A stretch of DNA of 64,000 nt from Ryuthela nishihirai (lineage: Eukaryota; Arthropoda; Arachnida; Araneae; Heptathelidae): NCBI GenBank assembly GCA_038380435.1, contig JAWZYU010000034.1:42532901-42596900 (forward strand), read 5' to 3'. The translations under genes and the position numbers were made by a program. Below, piece by piece: positions 35,419-48,679 of the stretch (positions within the stretch are counted from its first letter, which is position 1; the number at the start of each line of letters is the position of its first letter). Below the pieces are notes generated by a model. The model did no database searches and had not been told where the DNA came from. It saw only the letters and a list, made by a program, of their open reading frames with translations.

Positions 35419-36964
35419 TGGAGGCGGTGGAAGCATAAAGAAGGGAAGATAAGAAAATTTTGAAAAACTGTTCGTATATGTTTTATCTGTTGTGTAACAT
35501 AAAGTCGAATGTTACTAAGGTTGATTTTAATAAATAATTTTATAATTTCAAGCTTCAAGGTGTCTTATTTACAACAACATCTTTCTTAACTATGTTGTAG
35601 GACGTAGGTAGAAATAGAGATACATAAAAGAACGCAAATTTGTCACTACAACTTTCTGTTTGTTCGCTTAAAGAAAGTAGATTTTCAGGGGGGCGCTGAG
35701 TAATTTTTTTTCTGAAAAGGATGCGGTAGGACAAATGAGTTTGGGAACCTCTGACTTATAGCCATATCAGCAATCAATGTCTTTTATTTTCAAAATAAAA
35801 TATTTCCAACTTCCAAATTCCAAAACCAGTTTAGTTCGGTTTCAAACTCAGTCTCATTTAACAAAAATAAAATTAAAAAAAATAACATCGAAGTGAATTA
35901 ATACAGACAGAAACCGAATTTCCGAAGAAGAACTCATTCAAATATCCACACACGTCATTTCCGTCTTTCTCGGGAGCGAATAGAATTTTCCAGAGACTCT
36001 CTTCCGCATCTTTTATGCGACTTGTTTCAATAACTGTAGTCTCTCTTTCGGAGTGACACGCATCAAGACTTCCAAGTCTCGAATTTATTCTAATTAAAGC
36101 GATCATAAAGTGAAATGTGCATTTCAAGGGTGAGGGAGAATTCTAGAAAAAAAAAAAAAAAGGACGAGGGGGGGGGGGGGGGCGAACAAGAAAATGAAAT
36201 AACCCGAGACTTCCATCTGATTTTGGTGGCGTCTCTGGGCGGTGTTCCTTTGTCATCTTGCGCGTGTGACATAAAAGATAGAACGATTTCGGACGCAATA
36301 TAAGAGACGTAAGATCTGAGGAAACCGTTTTTACAGCTCCGTGATTGATCACTTGGCAAAGTTTCAGCGGTTCTCTGATACCTGAGTTATCGAAGGCATG
36401 AGTTTCCGGGTAACGGCAATGCTGTGGCAGATCATTGATTTTTTAACATCGTTTAGTATACTCAAAAAAGTGAAAAAAATGCATCCATTTAAGTTGGAAA
36501 ACTGTCTCAAATAATGCAGATAAGTTTGTGATCAATTATAGCATTCTTAATCGATTTATATCTTCTTTTTTTTTTTTCTTAAATATATGTATATCTAAAT
36601 ATCGTAAAATTTATCGGATTGAAATCTAAGGAATTCAGAATATTTTCTGCCCTTGGTTAGGTTTTTCACATTTGGCAGAGTTGTTATAAGAATTTAATTT
36701 AGAATTTTTTTTTGGTAACACATATAAAATCTAACCGTTATCATTCTCTGTTGCATTTATTAAACGCAAGAATATAAAATATATTTTTAGAACGTAAAAT
36801 ATATTTGAAATCCGAATAATTATAGTATTTGAAATCGATTTATATATTTTTTTCAAAAGAAATACAGCTAAAAAATGGTAAAATTTATCAGAAAGGGGTA
36901 TTTAAGGAATTGAGAAAAATCTTCTGCCAATGACAGGTTTATCACTTCTGGCAGTGTTGATATA
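35419..36964. other. AT-rich unique sequence
   Basis: Contains a purine tract at about 36145-36182 (A15, GGACGA, then about 16 G). No gene recognised. Confidence 0.5.
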
Positions 36965-37138
36965 AAATAAAAAATAAAATAAATACCCCCTCAAGCAGCT
37001 GCTTGCCACAGAGGTCTGACAGGAGACTATCAGTTTATATGCCATAGTAGAAGTCACTTTCTGAGAGGATGGCAAGACCTGGGCAGAGAAACAACACACA
37101 CACATCCATGCCTTTCCCGGGGCTCGAACCCAGGTCCC
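36965..37138 (-). mobile_element. SINE-B, head truncated
   Basis: Tail, body and B box, stopping after CCAGGTCCCTAA. Confidence 0.85.
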
Positions 37139-37269
37139 TAATTTTGAATATTATTACTGTAACACGCTTACAATTCAGTATGTTTATCATTCTTATATTT
37201 CACTTATTGTAGGAAAGAAGGATAAATATATATTATTTGTGATCAAACATACAATTCCTAATCAATTTA

Positions 37270-37647
37270 GGTGCGGGGGTGGCTTAGTCGGTAGCGCGCC
37301 AGGCTCGTAATCTGTAGTTCCCAGGTTCGAGTCCCAGCTTTGTCAGCGTTGAGATTTATCTCCGCAAAATTCCCCTGCCCACGGTCAGTAGGGGACACCG
37401 ATGGGCTTGGAAAGGCCGCCGTCCGTCGGATGGGACGTTAAGCCGTTGCCCCGTGTGCGGGAGAGCCATACCCTGTGCACGTTAAAGAACACGCTGGATG
37501 GCCTTGACGGGAGGCTACCATCTGTCTCCCAACAGCTGTTCCAGTGGGTCCCCTGCCCCAACCTTCTCTGAGCCTTCGGGGTACATGTGACCTGGCCATT
37601 TAGCCCGTAATGTGCAAAAAAGTGCCGCTCAGAGGTAAACAACCCAA
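37270..37647 (+). mobile_element. SINE-A, full length, single tail, with TSD
   Basis: The 13-bp direct repeat CCTAATCAATTTA at 37257-37269 and 37648-37660 flanks a complete copy with A and B boxes. Confidence 0.94.
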
Positions 37648-37675
37648 CCTAATCAATTTATCTTTTATTATCCTC

Positions 37676-37880
37676 GTCCCGTGGCCGAGTGGTTAGCGCG
37701 CTTGGCTACTGATCTACGGGACTTGGGTTCGAGCCCCGGGTTAAGGCATGGATGTTCGTGTTGTTTTCTGCTGAGGTCCTGCCATCCTCTCAGACCTTCT
37801 ACTATCGCATATAAACTGATAGGCTCCTGTCAGATCTCTGTGGCAAGCAGCTGCTTGAGGGTTTTTTTATTTATTTATCC
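37676..37880 (+). mobile_element. SINE-B, full length, forward orientation
   Basis: The clearest view of the family. Head TGGCCGAGTGGTTAGCGCGC, B box GGTTCGAGCCCC, body, then GCAGCTGCTTGAGGG and a T/A-rich tail (TTTTTTTATTTATTTAT). A box spacing and sequence resemble Ser or Leu tRNA. Confidence 0.92.
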
Positions 37881-38234
37881 AGATATACTAACATTAATTA
37901 TACAGTGTTAGTAACATAATATACAAACATTAATTTTTTTTTGTTAAAAATGCATCTAGATACAGGGGTATATATATCAGACAGCAATTCAAAATTTTAT
38001 GTTCGCCATTTCTAGCAATACTGATATAAAAATTTTTCCAATATTATACTTAGACAAAACATTTCATATATAATTCAAGAGTTTCATATTTATCATATTC
38101 CTATTATATTTATTACAGGCAAGAAAGAAAAATATTCCCACAGTTTTTTAAACAATACTTCAACTTGACAAAAACCGTCTGTGAATTCGAAACAGAGTGT
38201 AAATTAACTGACTTAATAACTGGCGCAATTAATT
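37881..38234. other. AT-rich unique sequence
   Basis: Nothing recognised. Confidence 0.5.
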
Positions 38235-38236
38235 TA

Positions 38237-38847
38237 CAGTCGCTCAAAAAAATATCCGAACACTATGGTTGATTACAGAATTCAGAAAAAATATCTGGCA
38301 ACGATTTTTTCAGAAATCGGTGATCTGGCAACCTTTGCGTTCACGTGACACGAAGGTTGCCAGATCACTGATTTCTGAAAAGATCGTTGCCAGATGTTCT
38401 TTCTGAATTCTGTAATCAACCATAGTGTTCGGATATTTTTTAATATATATAATGCATATGAATATATAATGCAATGAATATTGAGCGTGTGCAGTTACCG
38501 TTCACAGCAAACTGGAGCGGTTGCGGTTAATGTTCACAGCACATTGGATCGTGTGAGCTCACAAAGACCTGGATCGTGTGGGCTCACTCACGGAAATATT
38601 GAGCGTGTGCAGTTACCGTTCACAGCAAACTGGAGCGTGTGCAGTAACTGCACACGCTCCAGTTTGCTCTGAACGGTAACTGGAGCGTGTACAGTTGCTG
38701 TACACGCTCCAGATATTTTTCCTGAATTCTGTAATCACATGACACGAAAGTTTCCAGATCACTAATTTCTAAAAAAAGTCGTTGCCAGATATTTTTTCTG
38801 AATTCTGTAATCAACTATAGTGTTCGGATATTTTTTTTGAGCGACTG
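38237..38847. mobile_element. Foldback MITE with 118-bp repeat insert, TA-flanked
   Basis: TA at 38235-38236 and 38848-38849. Left terminus CAGTCGCTCAAAAAAATATC, right terminus TTTTTTTGAGCGACTG. It holds a complete inner palindrome (38255-38435, centre TCACGTGA), then about 1.4 units of the 118-bp repeat, an inverted GTGCAGTAACTGCAC block and a second arm. Confidence 0.9.
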
Positions 38848-39028
38848 TACATACCTAACGTGAAACATTAAATATTAGTTACTTGAAATACCAATAGGCT
38901 AATTAATGACTAATAAGTTTTGACATTCATCAAATATCAAAGTGAAAAATGAATGCAAATTAAATCCTCTTCGTCTGCTGACTATACAAACGTTTGCATA
39001 AAATAACGCTCTCTACAGTAACTAATTG

Positions 39029-39757
39029 GGGCGGGGGTGGCTCAGTCGGTAGCGCGCCAGGTTCGTAATCTGTAGTTCCCAGGTTCGAGTCCCAGCTGGG
39101 TCAGCGTTGAGATTTATCTCCGCAAAATTCCCCACCCTGCCCACGGTCAGTAGGGGACACCGATGGGCTTGGAAAGGCCGCCGTCCGTCGGATGGGACGT
39201 TAAGCCGTGGCCCCTTTTGCGAGAGAGCCATACCCTGCGCACGTTAAAGAACACGCTGGATGGCCTTGACGGGAGGCTACCATCTGTCTCCCAACAGCTG
39301 TTCCAGTGGGTCCCCTCCCCCAACCTTCTCTGAGCCTTTTGGGGTCCATGTGACCTGGCCATTTAGCCCATGGTGTGCAAAAAAGTGCCGCTCAGAGGTA
39401 AAACAACCCAACGTTAAAGAACACGCTGGATGGCCTTGACGGGAGGCTACCATCTGTCTCCCAACAGCTGTTCCAGTGCGTCCCCTCCCCCAACCTTCTC
39501 TGAGCCTTCGGGGTCCATGTGACCTGGCCATTTAGCCCATGGTGTGCAAAAAAGTGCAGCTCAGAGGTAAAACAACCCAACGTTAAAGAACACGCTGGAT
39601 GGCCTTGACGGGAGGCTACCATCTGTCTCCCAACAGCTGTTCCAGTGGGTCCCCTCCCCCAACCTTCTCTGAGCCTTCGGGGTCCTTGTGGCCTGGCCAT
39701 TTAGCCCATGGTGTGGAAAAAAGTGCCGCTCAGAGGTAAAACAATCCAATCTAATCT
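39029..39757 (+). mobile_element. SINE-A with three tandem tails
   Basis: Intact head. Tails start near 39239, 39412 and 39582. The tails are nearly identical to each other, suggesting a recent or homogenised expansion. Confidence 0.91.
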
Positions 39758-39935
39758 AAGTTTGAAGATAACTTCATTCACAAAGTAGGCAATAGAAGCG
39801 CCCACATAAATTTCGGACATTTTCGAGGAATGGGACCGATCGTTCAAGTAGTCTCGTGAACCAGAAAGAACTGACAATTTCTGCAACAAATGATGTCAGA
39901 CGTGTCCGCCTCCCCGAATTACGCCTATTATAATA

Positions 39936-40152
39936 TAGTCACTCAAAAAAGTGTCCGAACACTCTGGTTGATTACAGAATTCAGAAAAAAATATCTGGCA
40001 ACGATATTTTTAGAAATTAGTGATCTGGCAACCTTCGTGTCACGTGACATGAAGGTTGCCAGATCACTAATTTCTAAAAAAAATCGTTGCCAGATATTTT
40101 TTTCTGAATTTTGTAATCAATCAGAATGTTCGGATACTTTTTTGAGCGACTG
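39936..40152. mobile_element. Foldback MITE, simple full-length form
   Basis: A 217-bp near-perfect palindrome bounded by TA (39934-39935, 40153-40154), with termini TAGTCACTCAAAAAAGTGTC and TTTTTTGAGCGACTG and centre GTCACGTGAC. This looks like the basic form from which the longer repeat-bearing copies were built. Confidence 0.92.
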
Positions 40153-40465
40153 TACAATAATACTGAATCTGGCTCACTTTTTTTCAATTTTTTATCATTT
40201 TTTTTATGTGATAACTGAGTACTTCACAGTACTCAATTAAAATATATATATTTTGGTTTTTATTAAAGATATTTTTCTTGATTCCTTAAAAAGTATTTTT
40301 TTTCCAATTCATTGCTCATTTAGAAATATATGTTTTAATTTTCAAGTCGATAATTTTTTCTAACTGCTCTTTAAGAATATTTTTTTTAATATTTTATATA
40401 TTTTTAATATATTTTAAGTAATATTTTTTCCTAGTATCTCTTCACTAAGTTTGTTTTGCTTTTAA

Positions 40466-43400
40466 CTTGGGAAACATTTACATATCAGAAATAAGAAAAC
40501 ATTTGCTTATCAATAATAAGAAAACATTTACACATCAAAAATAGGAAAACATTTGCATTTCAATAATAAGAAAACATTTACATATCATTAATAAGAAAAC
40601 ATTTACACATCAATAATAAGAAAAAATTTACACATCGATAATAAGAAAACATTTACACATTAATAATAAGAAAACATTTATATTTCAATAATAAGAAAAC
40701 ATTTACACATCAAAAGTAGGAAAACATTTACACATCAGTAATAAGAAAAAATTTACACATCAATAATAAGAAAACATTTACACATCAATAATAGGAAAAC
40801 GTTTACATATCATTAATAAGAAAACATTTACACATCAATAATAAGAAAACATTTACACATCAATAATAAGAAAAAATTTACACATCAATAATTAGAAAAC
40901 ATTTACATTTCAATAATAAGAAAACATTTACATATTATTAATAAGAAAACATTTACACATCAATAATTAGAAAACATTTACCTTTCAATAATAAGAAAAC
41001 ATTTACATATCATTAATAAGAAAACATTTACACATCAATAATAGGAAAACATTTACATATCATTAATAAGAAAACATTTACACATCAATAATAAGAAAAC
41101 ATTTACACATCAATAATAAGAAAAAATTTACACATCAATAATTAGAAAACATTTACATTTCAATAATAAGAAAACATTTACATATCATTAATAAGAAAAC
41201 ATTTACACATCAATAATAAGAAAACATTTACACATCAATAATAAGAAAACATTTACACATCAATAATAAGAAAACATTTACACATCAAAAATAAGAAAAC
41301 ATTTACATTTCAATAATAAGAAAACATTTACATTTCAATAATAAGAAAAAATTTACACATCAAAAATAGGAAAACATTTACACATCAATAATAAAAAAAA
41401 TTTACACATCAATAATAAGAAAACATTTACACATCAATAATAGGAAAACATTTACATATCATTAATAAGAAAACATTTACACATCAATAATAAGAAAACA
41501 TTTACACATCAATAATAGGAAAACATTTACATATCATTAATAAGAAAACATTTACACATCAATAATAAGAGAACATTTACACATCAATAATAAGAAAAAA
41601 TTTACACATCGATAATAAGAAAACATTTACACATTAATAATAAGAAAACATTTACATTTCAATAATAAGAAAACATTTACACATCAAAAATAGGAAAACA
41701 TTTACACATCAATAATAAGAAAAAGTTTACACATCAATAATAAGAAAACGTTTACACATCAATAATAGGAAAACATTTACATATCATTAATAAGAAAACA
41801 TTTACACATCAATAATAAGAAAACGTTTACACATCAATAATAGGAAAACATTTACATATCATTAATAAGAAAACATTTACACATCAATAATAAGAAACCA
41901 TTTACACATCAATAATAAGAAAACATTTACACATCAATAATAAGAAAACATTTACACATCAATAATAAGAAAACATTTACACATCAATAATAGGAAAACA
42001 TTTACATATCATTAATAAGAAAACATTTACACATCAATAATAAGAAAACATTTACACATCAATAATAGGAAAACATTTACATATCATTAATAAGAAAACA
42101 TTTACACATCAATAATAAGAGAACATTTACACATCAATAATAAGAAAAAATTTACACATCGATAATAAGAAAACATTTACACATTAATAATAAGAAAACA
42201 TTTACATTTCAATAATAAGAAAACATTTACACATCAAAAATAGGAAAACATTTACACATCAATAATAAGAAAAAATTTACACATCAATAATAAGAAAACG
42301 TTTACACATCAATAATAGGAAAACATTTACATATCATTAATAAGAAAACATTTACACATCAATAATAAGAAAACGTTTACACATCAATAATAGGAAAACA
42401 TTTACATATCATTAATAAGAAAACATTTACACATCAATAATAAGAAACCATTTACACATCAATAATAAGAAAACATTTACACATCAATAATAAGAAAACA
42501 TTTACACATCAATAATAAGAAAACATTTACACATCAATAATAAGAAAACATTTACACATCAATAATAAGAAAACATTTACACATCAATAATAAGAAAACA
42601 TTTACACATTAATAATAAGAAAACATTTACACATCAATAATAAAAAAAATTTACACATTAATAATAAGAAAACATTTACATTTCAATAATAAGAAAACAT
42701 TTACACATCAAAAATAGGAAAACATTTACACATCAATAATAAGAAAACATTTACACATCAATAATAAGAAAACATTTACATTTCAATAATAAGAAAACAT
42801 TTACACATCAATAATAAGAAAACATTTACACATCAACAATAAGAAAACATTTACACATCAATAATAAGAAAACATTTACACATCAATAATAAGAAAACAT
42901 TTACACATCAATAGTAAGAAAAAATTTACACATCAATAATAAGAAAACATTTACACATTAATAATAAGAAAACATTTACATTTCAATAATAAGAAAACAT
43001 TTACACATCAATAATAAAAAAAATTTACATTTCAATAATAAGAAAACATTTACATTTCAATAATAAGAAAACATTTACACATCAATAATAAGAAAACATT
43101 TACACATCAATAATAAGAAAACATTTACACATTAATAATAAGAAAACATTTACACATCAATAATAAGAAAACATTTACACATTAATAATAAGAAAACATT
43201 TACATTTCAATAATAAGAAAACATTTACACATCAATAATAAGAAAACATTTACACATCAATAATAAGAAAACATTTACATTTCAATAATAAGAAAACATT
43301 TACACATCAATAATAAGAAAACATTTACTCATCAATAATAAGAAAACATTTACACATCAATAATAAGAAAACATTTACACATCAATAATAAGAAAACATT

Positions 43401-44748
43401 TACACATTAATAATAAGAAAACATTTACATTTCAATAATAAGAAAACATTTACACATCAATAATAAGAAAACATTTACACATCAATAATAAGAAAACATT
43501 TACATTTCAATAATAAGAAAACATTTACACATCAATAATAAGAAAACATTTACTCATCAATAATAAGAAAACATTTACACATCAATAATAAGAAAACATT
43601 TACACATTAATAATAAGAAAACATTTACATTTCAATAATAAGAAAACATTTACACATCAAAAATAGGAAAACATTTACACATCAATAATAAAAAAAAAAT
43701 TACACATCAATAATAAGAAAACATTTACACATCAATAATAGGAAAACGTTTACATATCATTAATAAGAATACATTTACACATCAATAATAAGAAAACATT
43801 TACACATCAATAATAAGAAAACATTTACATTTCAATAATAAGAAAACTTTTACATATCATTAATAAGAAAACTTTTACATATCATTAATAAGAAAACATT
43901 TACACATCAATAATAAGAAAACATTTACATTTCAATAATAAGAAAACATTTACACATCAATAATAAGAAAACATTTACACATCAATAATAAGAAAACATT
44001 TACACATCAATAATAAGAAAACATTTACACATCAATAATAAGAAAACATTTACACATCAATAATAAGAAAACATTTACATTTCAATAATAAGAAAACATT
44101 TACACATCAATAATAAGAAAACATTTACACATCAATAATAGGAAAACATTTACATATCATTAATAAGAATACATTTACACATCAATAATAAGAAAACATT
44201 TACACATCAATAATAAGAAAACATTTACACATCAATAATAAGAAAACATTTACACATCAATAATAAGAAAACATTTACACATTAATAATAAGAAAACATT
44301 TACATTTCAATAATAAGAAAACATTTACACATCAATAATAAGAAAACATTTACATTTCAATAATAAGAAAACATTTACACATCAATAATAAGAAAACATT
44401 TACACATCAATAATAAGAAAACATTTACACATTAATAATAAGAAAACATTTACATTTCAATAATAAGAAAACATTTACACATCAATAATAAGAAAACATT
44501 TACACATCAATAATAAGAAAACATTTACACATCAATAATAAGAAAACATTTACACATTAATAATAAGAAAACATTTACATTTCAATAATAAGAAAACATT
44601 TACACATCAATAATAAGAAAACATTTACACATCAATAATAAGAAAACATTTACACATCAATAATAAGAAAACATTTACACATCAATAATAAGAAAACATT
44701 TACATTTCAATAATAAGAAAACATTTACACATCATTAATAAGAAAACA
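40466..44748. repeat. 25-bp AT-rich satellite, about 170 copies
   Basis: Consensus unit AATAATAAGAAAACATTTACACATC, strictly 25 bp apart. Single-base variants (TTTACATTTC, TTTACATATC, AAAAAATTTAC, ATAGGAAAAC) mark subtypes. Blocks of subtypes repeat: the run around AAGAGAACATT at 41571 recurs at 42121, 550 bp or 22 units later, and TTTACTCATC recurs 225 bp (9 units) apart at 43324 and 43549. Variants are denser toward the left end and the right end is more homogeneous. No coding potential. Confidence 0.95.
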
Positions 44749-46155
44749 ATTCAAAACAATTTTAGAGCAACGAATTCTGCAAATTACGTTCGTTTCAATT
44801 TATGGTTTTCGTTTTTCAATTAGAGTTGACTTTAGTCATGTTATTTTAAAAACTTTTAATTTAGCTCAATATTTTTTTTAAACTTTTCAATCTCGATCAA
44901 GAGAACTACAGACCAACCGTAGCCAAAGAAAAAACACACAAAAAACTAACAAAACTGTCTATATTAATAATACTCTCCCAATAACGTTGTTTTTCAAATT
45001 ACCAATTATTTAGTATAGATTTGAAATATACTTTAATTATTAAAATTAATAATCCGTTTCTTTATTGTTGTTGTTTTGTTGATTCTAATTCATGCAAATT
45101 TTCTCTATTTTTCTTTAATTTATATTGTTTCTAATTTGCTTCTGATATTTACCTATATTATTTACAACAAGCATTTTTTTTTGCCTTGTGATCAATTTTT
45201 AAAAAAATTATTAAAAATGTAAAACAGCCTATTTTAATTATACTTTCCAATTTTTAATAAGTTCTTTCTAAAAAAAAATGCTGAAAAAATGGACTGAAAT
45301 TAAAGCGTCAAGAATAAGAATCGTAATATCAAGTGTTCCCTTACAAAATGAAATATTTAAATCATGAAAATTATTTATTACTTTTTTTTTAAAAAAAATA
45401 TGCTACTTTTATGCATTTTTTTGTAATTTTATGTTTTTACAGCATCTTTATTACATAATTTTCGTGATTTGACTTTTGTTTCAATATTAAACGAGTACAG
45501 GAAATGTTTCCTAAACATGCAACTCATGAATCATTTATTAGGTGAAAAAGTTAACTATTCATGAATTCATAAAAATTCATGAATCGAGATAATGGTAAAG
45601 CAATATACTTTTCAACTAACCATTTGTGAATTGCTTTTATTTATTTATTTTTGCATCATCTTTATATTTATTTCGCTACTTGCAAATTTCGTGTGCGATA
45701 ATTTTATGTCTTTTTTTTTTTGCATCTACTAATCGTTTGGTAGAAGCTAGAGCAAACGAAACGCTGACCTAAGGTTAAATGCAAATGAGGGAGGGGGGTC
45801 AATTCAGTCAAGCCTTCCTCTTTGTCTAAGAAAATAATAATAACCGAAAAGCTCACTAAAAAATAATAAGCATATTCAGAGCCCTACCAAATTACTAGAC
45901 TAAAATGTATAATGAAGAATTCAGCATCTCAAAAAACAAAGATTTTATTGTAATGAGACTGAAGGTAAATTACGAATAAAGAAATATTTCACATTTTTGC
46001 CTGATGCCTTTATAATTCAAAAAATCTTCTTTATTAAACACTTCACAAAATTGGCTGTTTTACTCAAAGAAGAAGCGAACTCCATAATTTTAAAACTTGT
46101 GCTAAATTTTACCAAGCCACTGAATTTCTGATAAACTACTAATTCTTCTACATAA
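44749..46155. other. AT-rich unique sequence
   Basis: Very AT-rich, with many T and A runs. No gene or repeat family recognised. Confidence 0.55.
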
Positions 46156-46159
46156 GGAG

Positions 46160-46716
46160 GGTTGGATTGGGTTGTTTTACCTCTGAGCGGCACTTTTTTG
46201 CACACCATGGGGCTAAATGGCCAGGTCACAATGACCCCGAAGGCTCAGAGAAGGTTGGAGGACGGAACCCACTGGAACAGCTGTTGGGAAACAGATGGTA
46301 GCCTCCCGTCAAGGCCATCCAGCGTGTTCTTTAACGTTGGGTTGTTTTACCTCTGAGCGGCACTTTTTGCACACAATGGGCTAAATGGTCAGGTCACAAT
46401 GACCCCGAAGGCTCAGAGAAGGTTGGAGGACGGAACCCACTGGAACAGCTGTTGGGTAACAGAAGGTGCCTCCCGTCAAGGCCATCCAGCGTGTTCTTTA
46501 ACGTGCACAGGGTATGGCTCTCCCGCACACGGGGCCACGGCTTAACGTCCCATCCGACGGACGGCGGCCTTTCCAAGCCCATCGGTATCCCCTACTGACC
46601 GTGGGCAGGGCGGGGAATTTTGCGGAGATAAATCTCAACGCTGACCCAGCTGGGACTCGAACCTGGGAACTACAGATTACGAGCCTGGCGCGCTACCGAC
46701 TGAGCCATCCCCGCCC
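46160..46716 (-). mobile_element. SINE-A with two tandem tails
   Basis: Tails at about 46160-46337 and 46338-46505, sharing the variant GGAGGACGGAACCC, so one was copied from the other. Full head. Confidence 0.9.
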
Positions 46717-46835
46717 CTGTATTTAAGTGTCGTGGGAAAATGTCCCGTAAGCAAAAAAAAAACACTAGAAATAATTACCTGAAATAATTGTTTTCTTCCC
46801 ATTTTTCTTTGCAATGCCTATATATGTTGATTTAG

Positions 46836-46921
46836 GGGCGGGGGTGGCTCAGTCGGTAGCGCGCCAGGCTCGTAATCTGTAGTTCAGAGGTTCGAGTCTC
46901 AGCTGGGTCAGCGTTGAGATT
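46836..46921 (+). mobile_element. SINE-A head joined to a LINE 3' end
   Basis: Complete tRNA-like head ending CAGCGTTGAGATTT, then an abrupt change to CATCATCATCATCCTCAAGC. Confidence 0.88.
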
Positions 46922-46968
46922 TCATCATCATCATCCTCAAGCAGCCATGGGCTACGGAGGTCCAACCA
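46922..46968 (-). mobile_element. RTE-like LINE 3' end, severely 5'-truncated
   Basis: On the minus strand the sequence reads GGACCTCCGTAGCCCATGG, then GCTGCTTGAGG and (ATG)n, matching the 3' end of the LINE at 48945-52621. Extreme 5' truncation is typical of target-primed insertion. The sequence beyond about 46968 no longer matches. Confidence 0.82.
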
Positions 46969-47362
46969 TACCGTAGTAGTAGGGCAAGCCACATGGTTAC
47001 GGAAGTAGCTCCACGGTCCACTGCACACGGTGGCGTCCTTGTGTGAATAAATTATCTCCATTGCACACGGTAGTGACGTCATCGTTGGGGGGTTTAATTT
47101 TTGGCTTCCCACGCTGGGTAGGGTTTAATTTTTGGTTTCCCACGTTGGGAAGGGGTCCACCCGGAAGTGTCGACCCCCCACATGTGTGTGCTGGTGGCTA
47201 CCCTATCATTTGTACTGGACGGGTTAATTTTCTACCGGAAGTGTTGGAGAGGTCTTTGACCCCTTAGGCGCGTAACGGTCGTGTCGGTCTAGGGCTGCCA
47301 CCCGTATGCTTTTCCTGGCGTCGGGATGTCCGTGGATTCTGATTTTTTCTTGTGATGACACC
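46969..47362. other. GC-richer unique sequence
   Basis: Contains small direct repeats (TTTAATTTTTGG twice, ACCGGAAGTG-like twice). No gene recognised. Base composition differs clearly from the AT-rich flanks. Confidence 0.45.
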
Positions 47363-47875
47363 CCATGCGTATCAGCACGCACCACGCAGACGGGATGTTA
47401 AAAAACGGACGCCACGGGAGGTCACGTGATCGTGGGAGACCCATTTCCAGATTCTTGCTGAAAATGTCCGTTGGCGAGCACGCAGGTAGAAAAGAAATTT
47501 AAAAAATGACGGCTTTCACCCTCATTTCTTACCCCCATGCGTATCAGCATGCACCACGCAGGCGGGATGTTAAAAAAAGGACGCCACGGGAGGTCACGTG
47601 ATCGTGGGAGAAGGGTTTAACTCCCAACATTTCCAGATTCTTGCTGAAAATGTCCGTTGGCAGAAACCGCCCACGCAGGTAGAAACGAGGTGGGAACGAA
47701 ATTTTTAAAAAATGACGGCAACCACCCCCCATTTCTTACCCCCAAGCGTATCAGCATTTGACTTGCGCCTGAGGCAGTATGGGGAACGCCCACGCATGCG
47801 GGGTGTTAAAAAACGGACGCCACGGGAGGTCACGTGAGCTTGGGAGACGGGCTTGGCTCCCGCATTCTACACACC
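47363..47875. repeat. GC-rich imperfect direct repeat, three copies
   Basis: The core GACGCCACGGGAGGTCACGT occurs three times (about 47409, 47581, 47816), preceded by GGGATGTTAAAAAA-like and GCGTATCAGCA strings. Spacing is irregular (about 180 and 230 bp) through internal insertions. Each core carries a CACGTG E-box palindrome. Function unknown. Confidence 0.85.
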
Positions 47876-48451
47876 AATAAAAATAAGATAATGTTTAACA
47901 AAAAATTATTTCTAGTAATCCACAAGTGTATGTCCACGTATTATAACTTAGGTTGTACAAACCAATAAAAATAAGATAATGTTTAAAAAAAAAAACTTTT
48001 TGAGATCTGCATACAGAAACACAATTGGGAATTCATTTTGCTCTATCTGTAGACAATTATAAAGCAGTTTTTGATTCTGCTTAAAGCAGAGGATTTGACC
48101 CGGAAGAAGGTCTGTGCATGCTAAAACAATGCATGGTTCAACTTATTCGATGCATCTGTTGGAATCGACTACCAAAGTATAAAGCATTGAGTCAGGCTCT
48201 TTGATTCATATGATTAACTATTATGGTTTACTACGAAAGCTTTTAGTAATGAATAGAACAGTAAATGACATCAAAACTTTTCGAGATCTGCATACAGAAA
48301 TATCTGAAAACATCAGACGGCGGAAAAATTCTAGTAATCCAGTCAACATCTAAATAATTCTAGAAGTTTAATGCGAAAAAGTACCCAGGTCAACCCGTAC
48401 TTCTTGAATATTCTGGACAGCAGAATCACACTTAACCGTTACCAAAGCTGA
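47876..48451. other. AT-rich sequence with coding-like debris and short direct repeats
   Basis: The string AATAAAAATAAGATAATGTTTAA appears twice (about 47876 and 47964) and CGAGATCTGCATACAGAAA-like strings appear twice (about 48001 and 48280). Plus-strand stretches around 48050-48200 look codon-like but are broken by stops. Confidence 0.4.
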
Positions 48452-48679
48452 GACCGTAATGTACCTTCACGACGGGAATGCTCTATTTTTCGAAAACTCT
48501 TATACAAAAGTTTAGACACCGAGATGCTGCAACGCAATACAACACCCCAGGGGTTAAAGGATCTTTCTAAAAACCCTCGTAACTTTGACGGTACGCTTTA
48601 TAAAACACAGCTTGTTTTTCTAGGATGCTCCAACGATATGAGGACCAACCCTATACACAGGTTATATTTACTTGGATGA
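48452..48679 (+). pseudogene. Broken coding-like sequence running into the 145-bp satellite
   Basis: One frame is open from 48452 to a TGA at 48677, with an internal ATG at 48524. The second half has a protein-like composition (segments such as KTQLVFLGCSNDMRTNP). Just upstream a neighbouring frame is protein-like instead, which suggests a frameshift near 48490. The part from 48609 on is the same sequence as the 145-bp satellite unit, so the satellite appears to have been amplified from this reading frame. I do not recognise the protein family. Whether it is host or viral is undecided. Confidence 0.4.

Noticed and set aside
37676..37760. tRNA-Ser or tRNA-Leu gene
   Set aside because: It is the head of SINE-B, repeated at many sites with the same body and tail, and has no proper variable arm or acceptor pairing.
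40466..44748. CRISPR-like array
   Set aside because: Units are directly adjacent with no variable spacers, and the genome is eukaryotic. It is a simple satellite.
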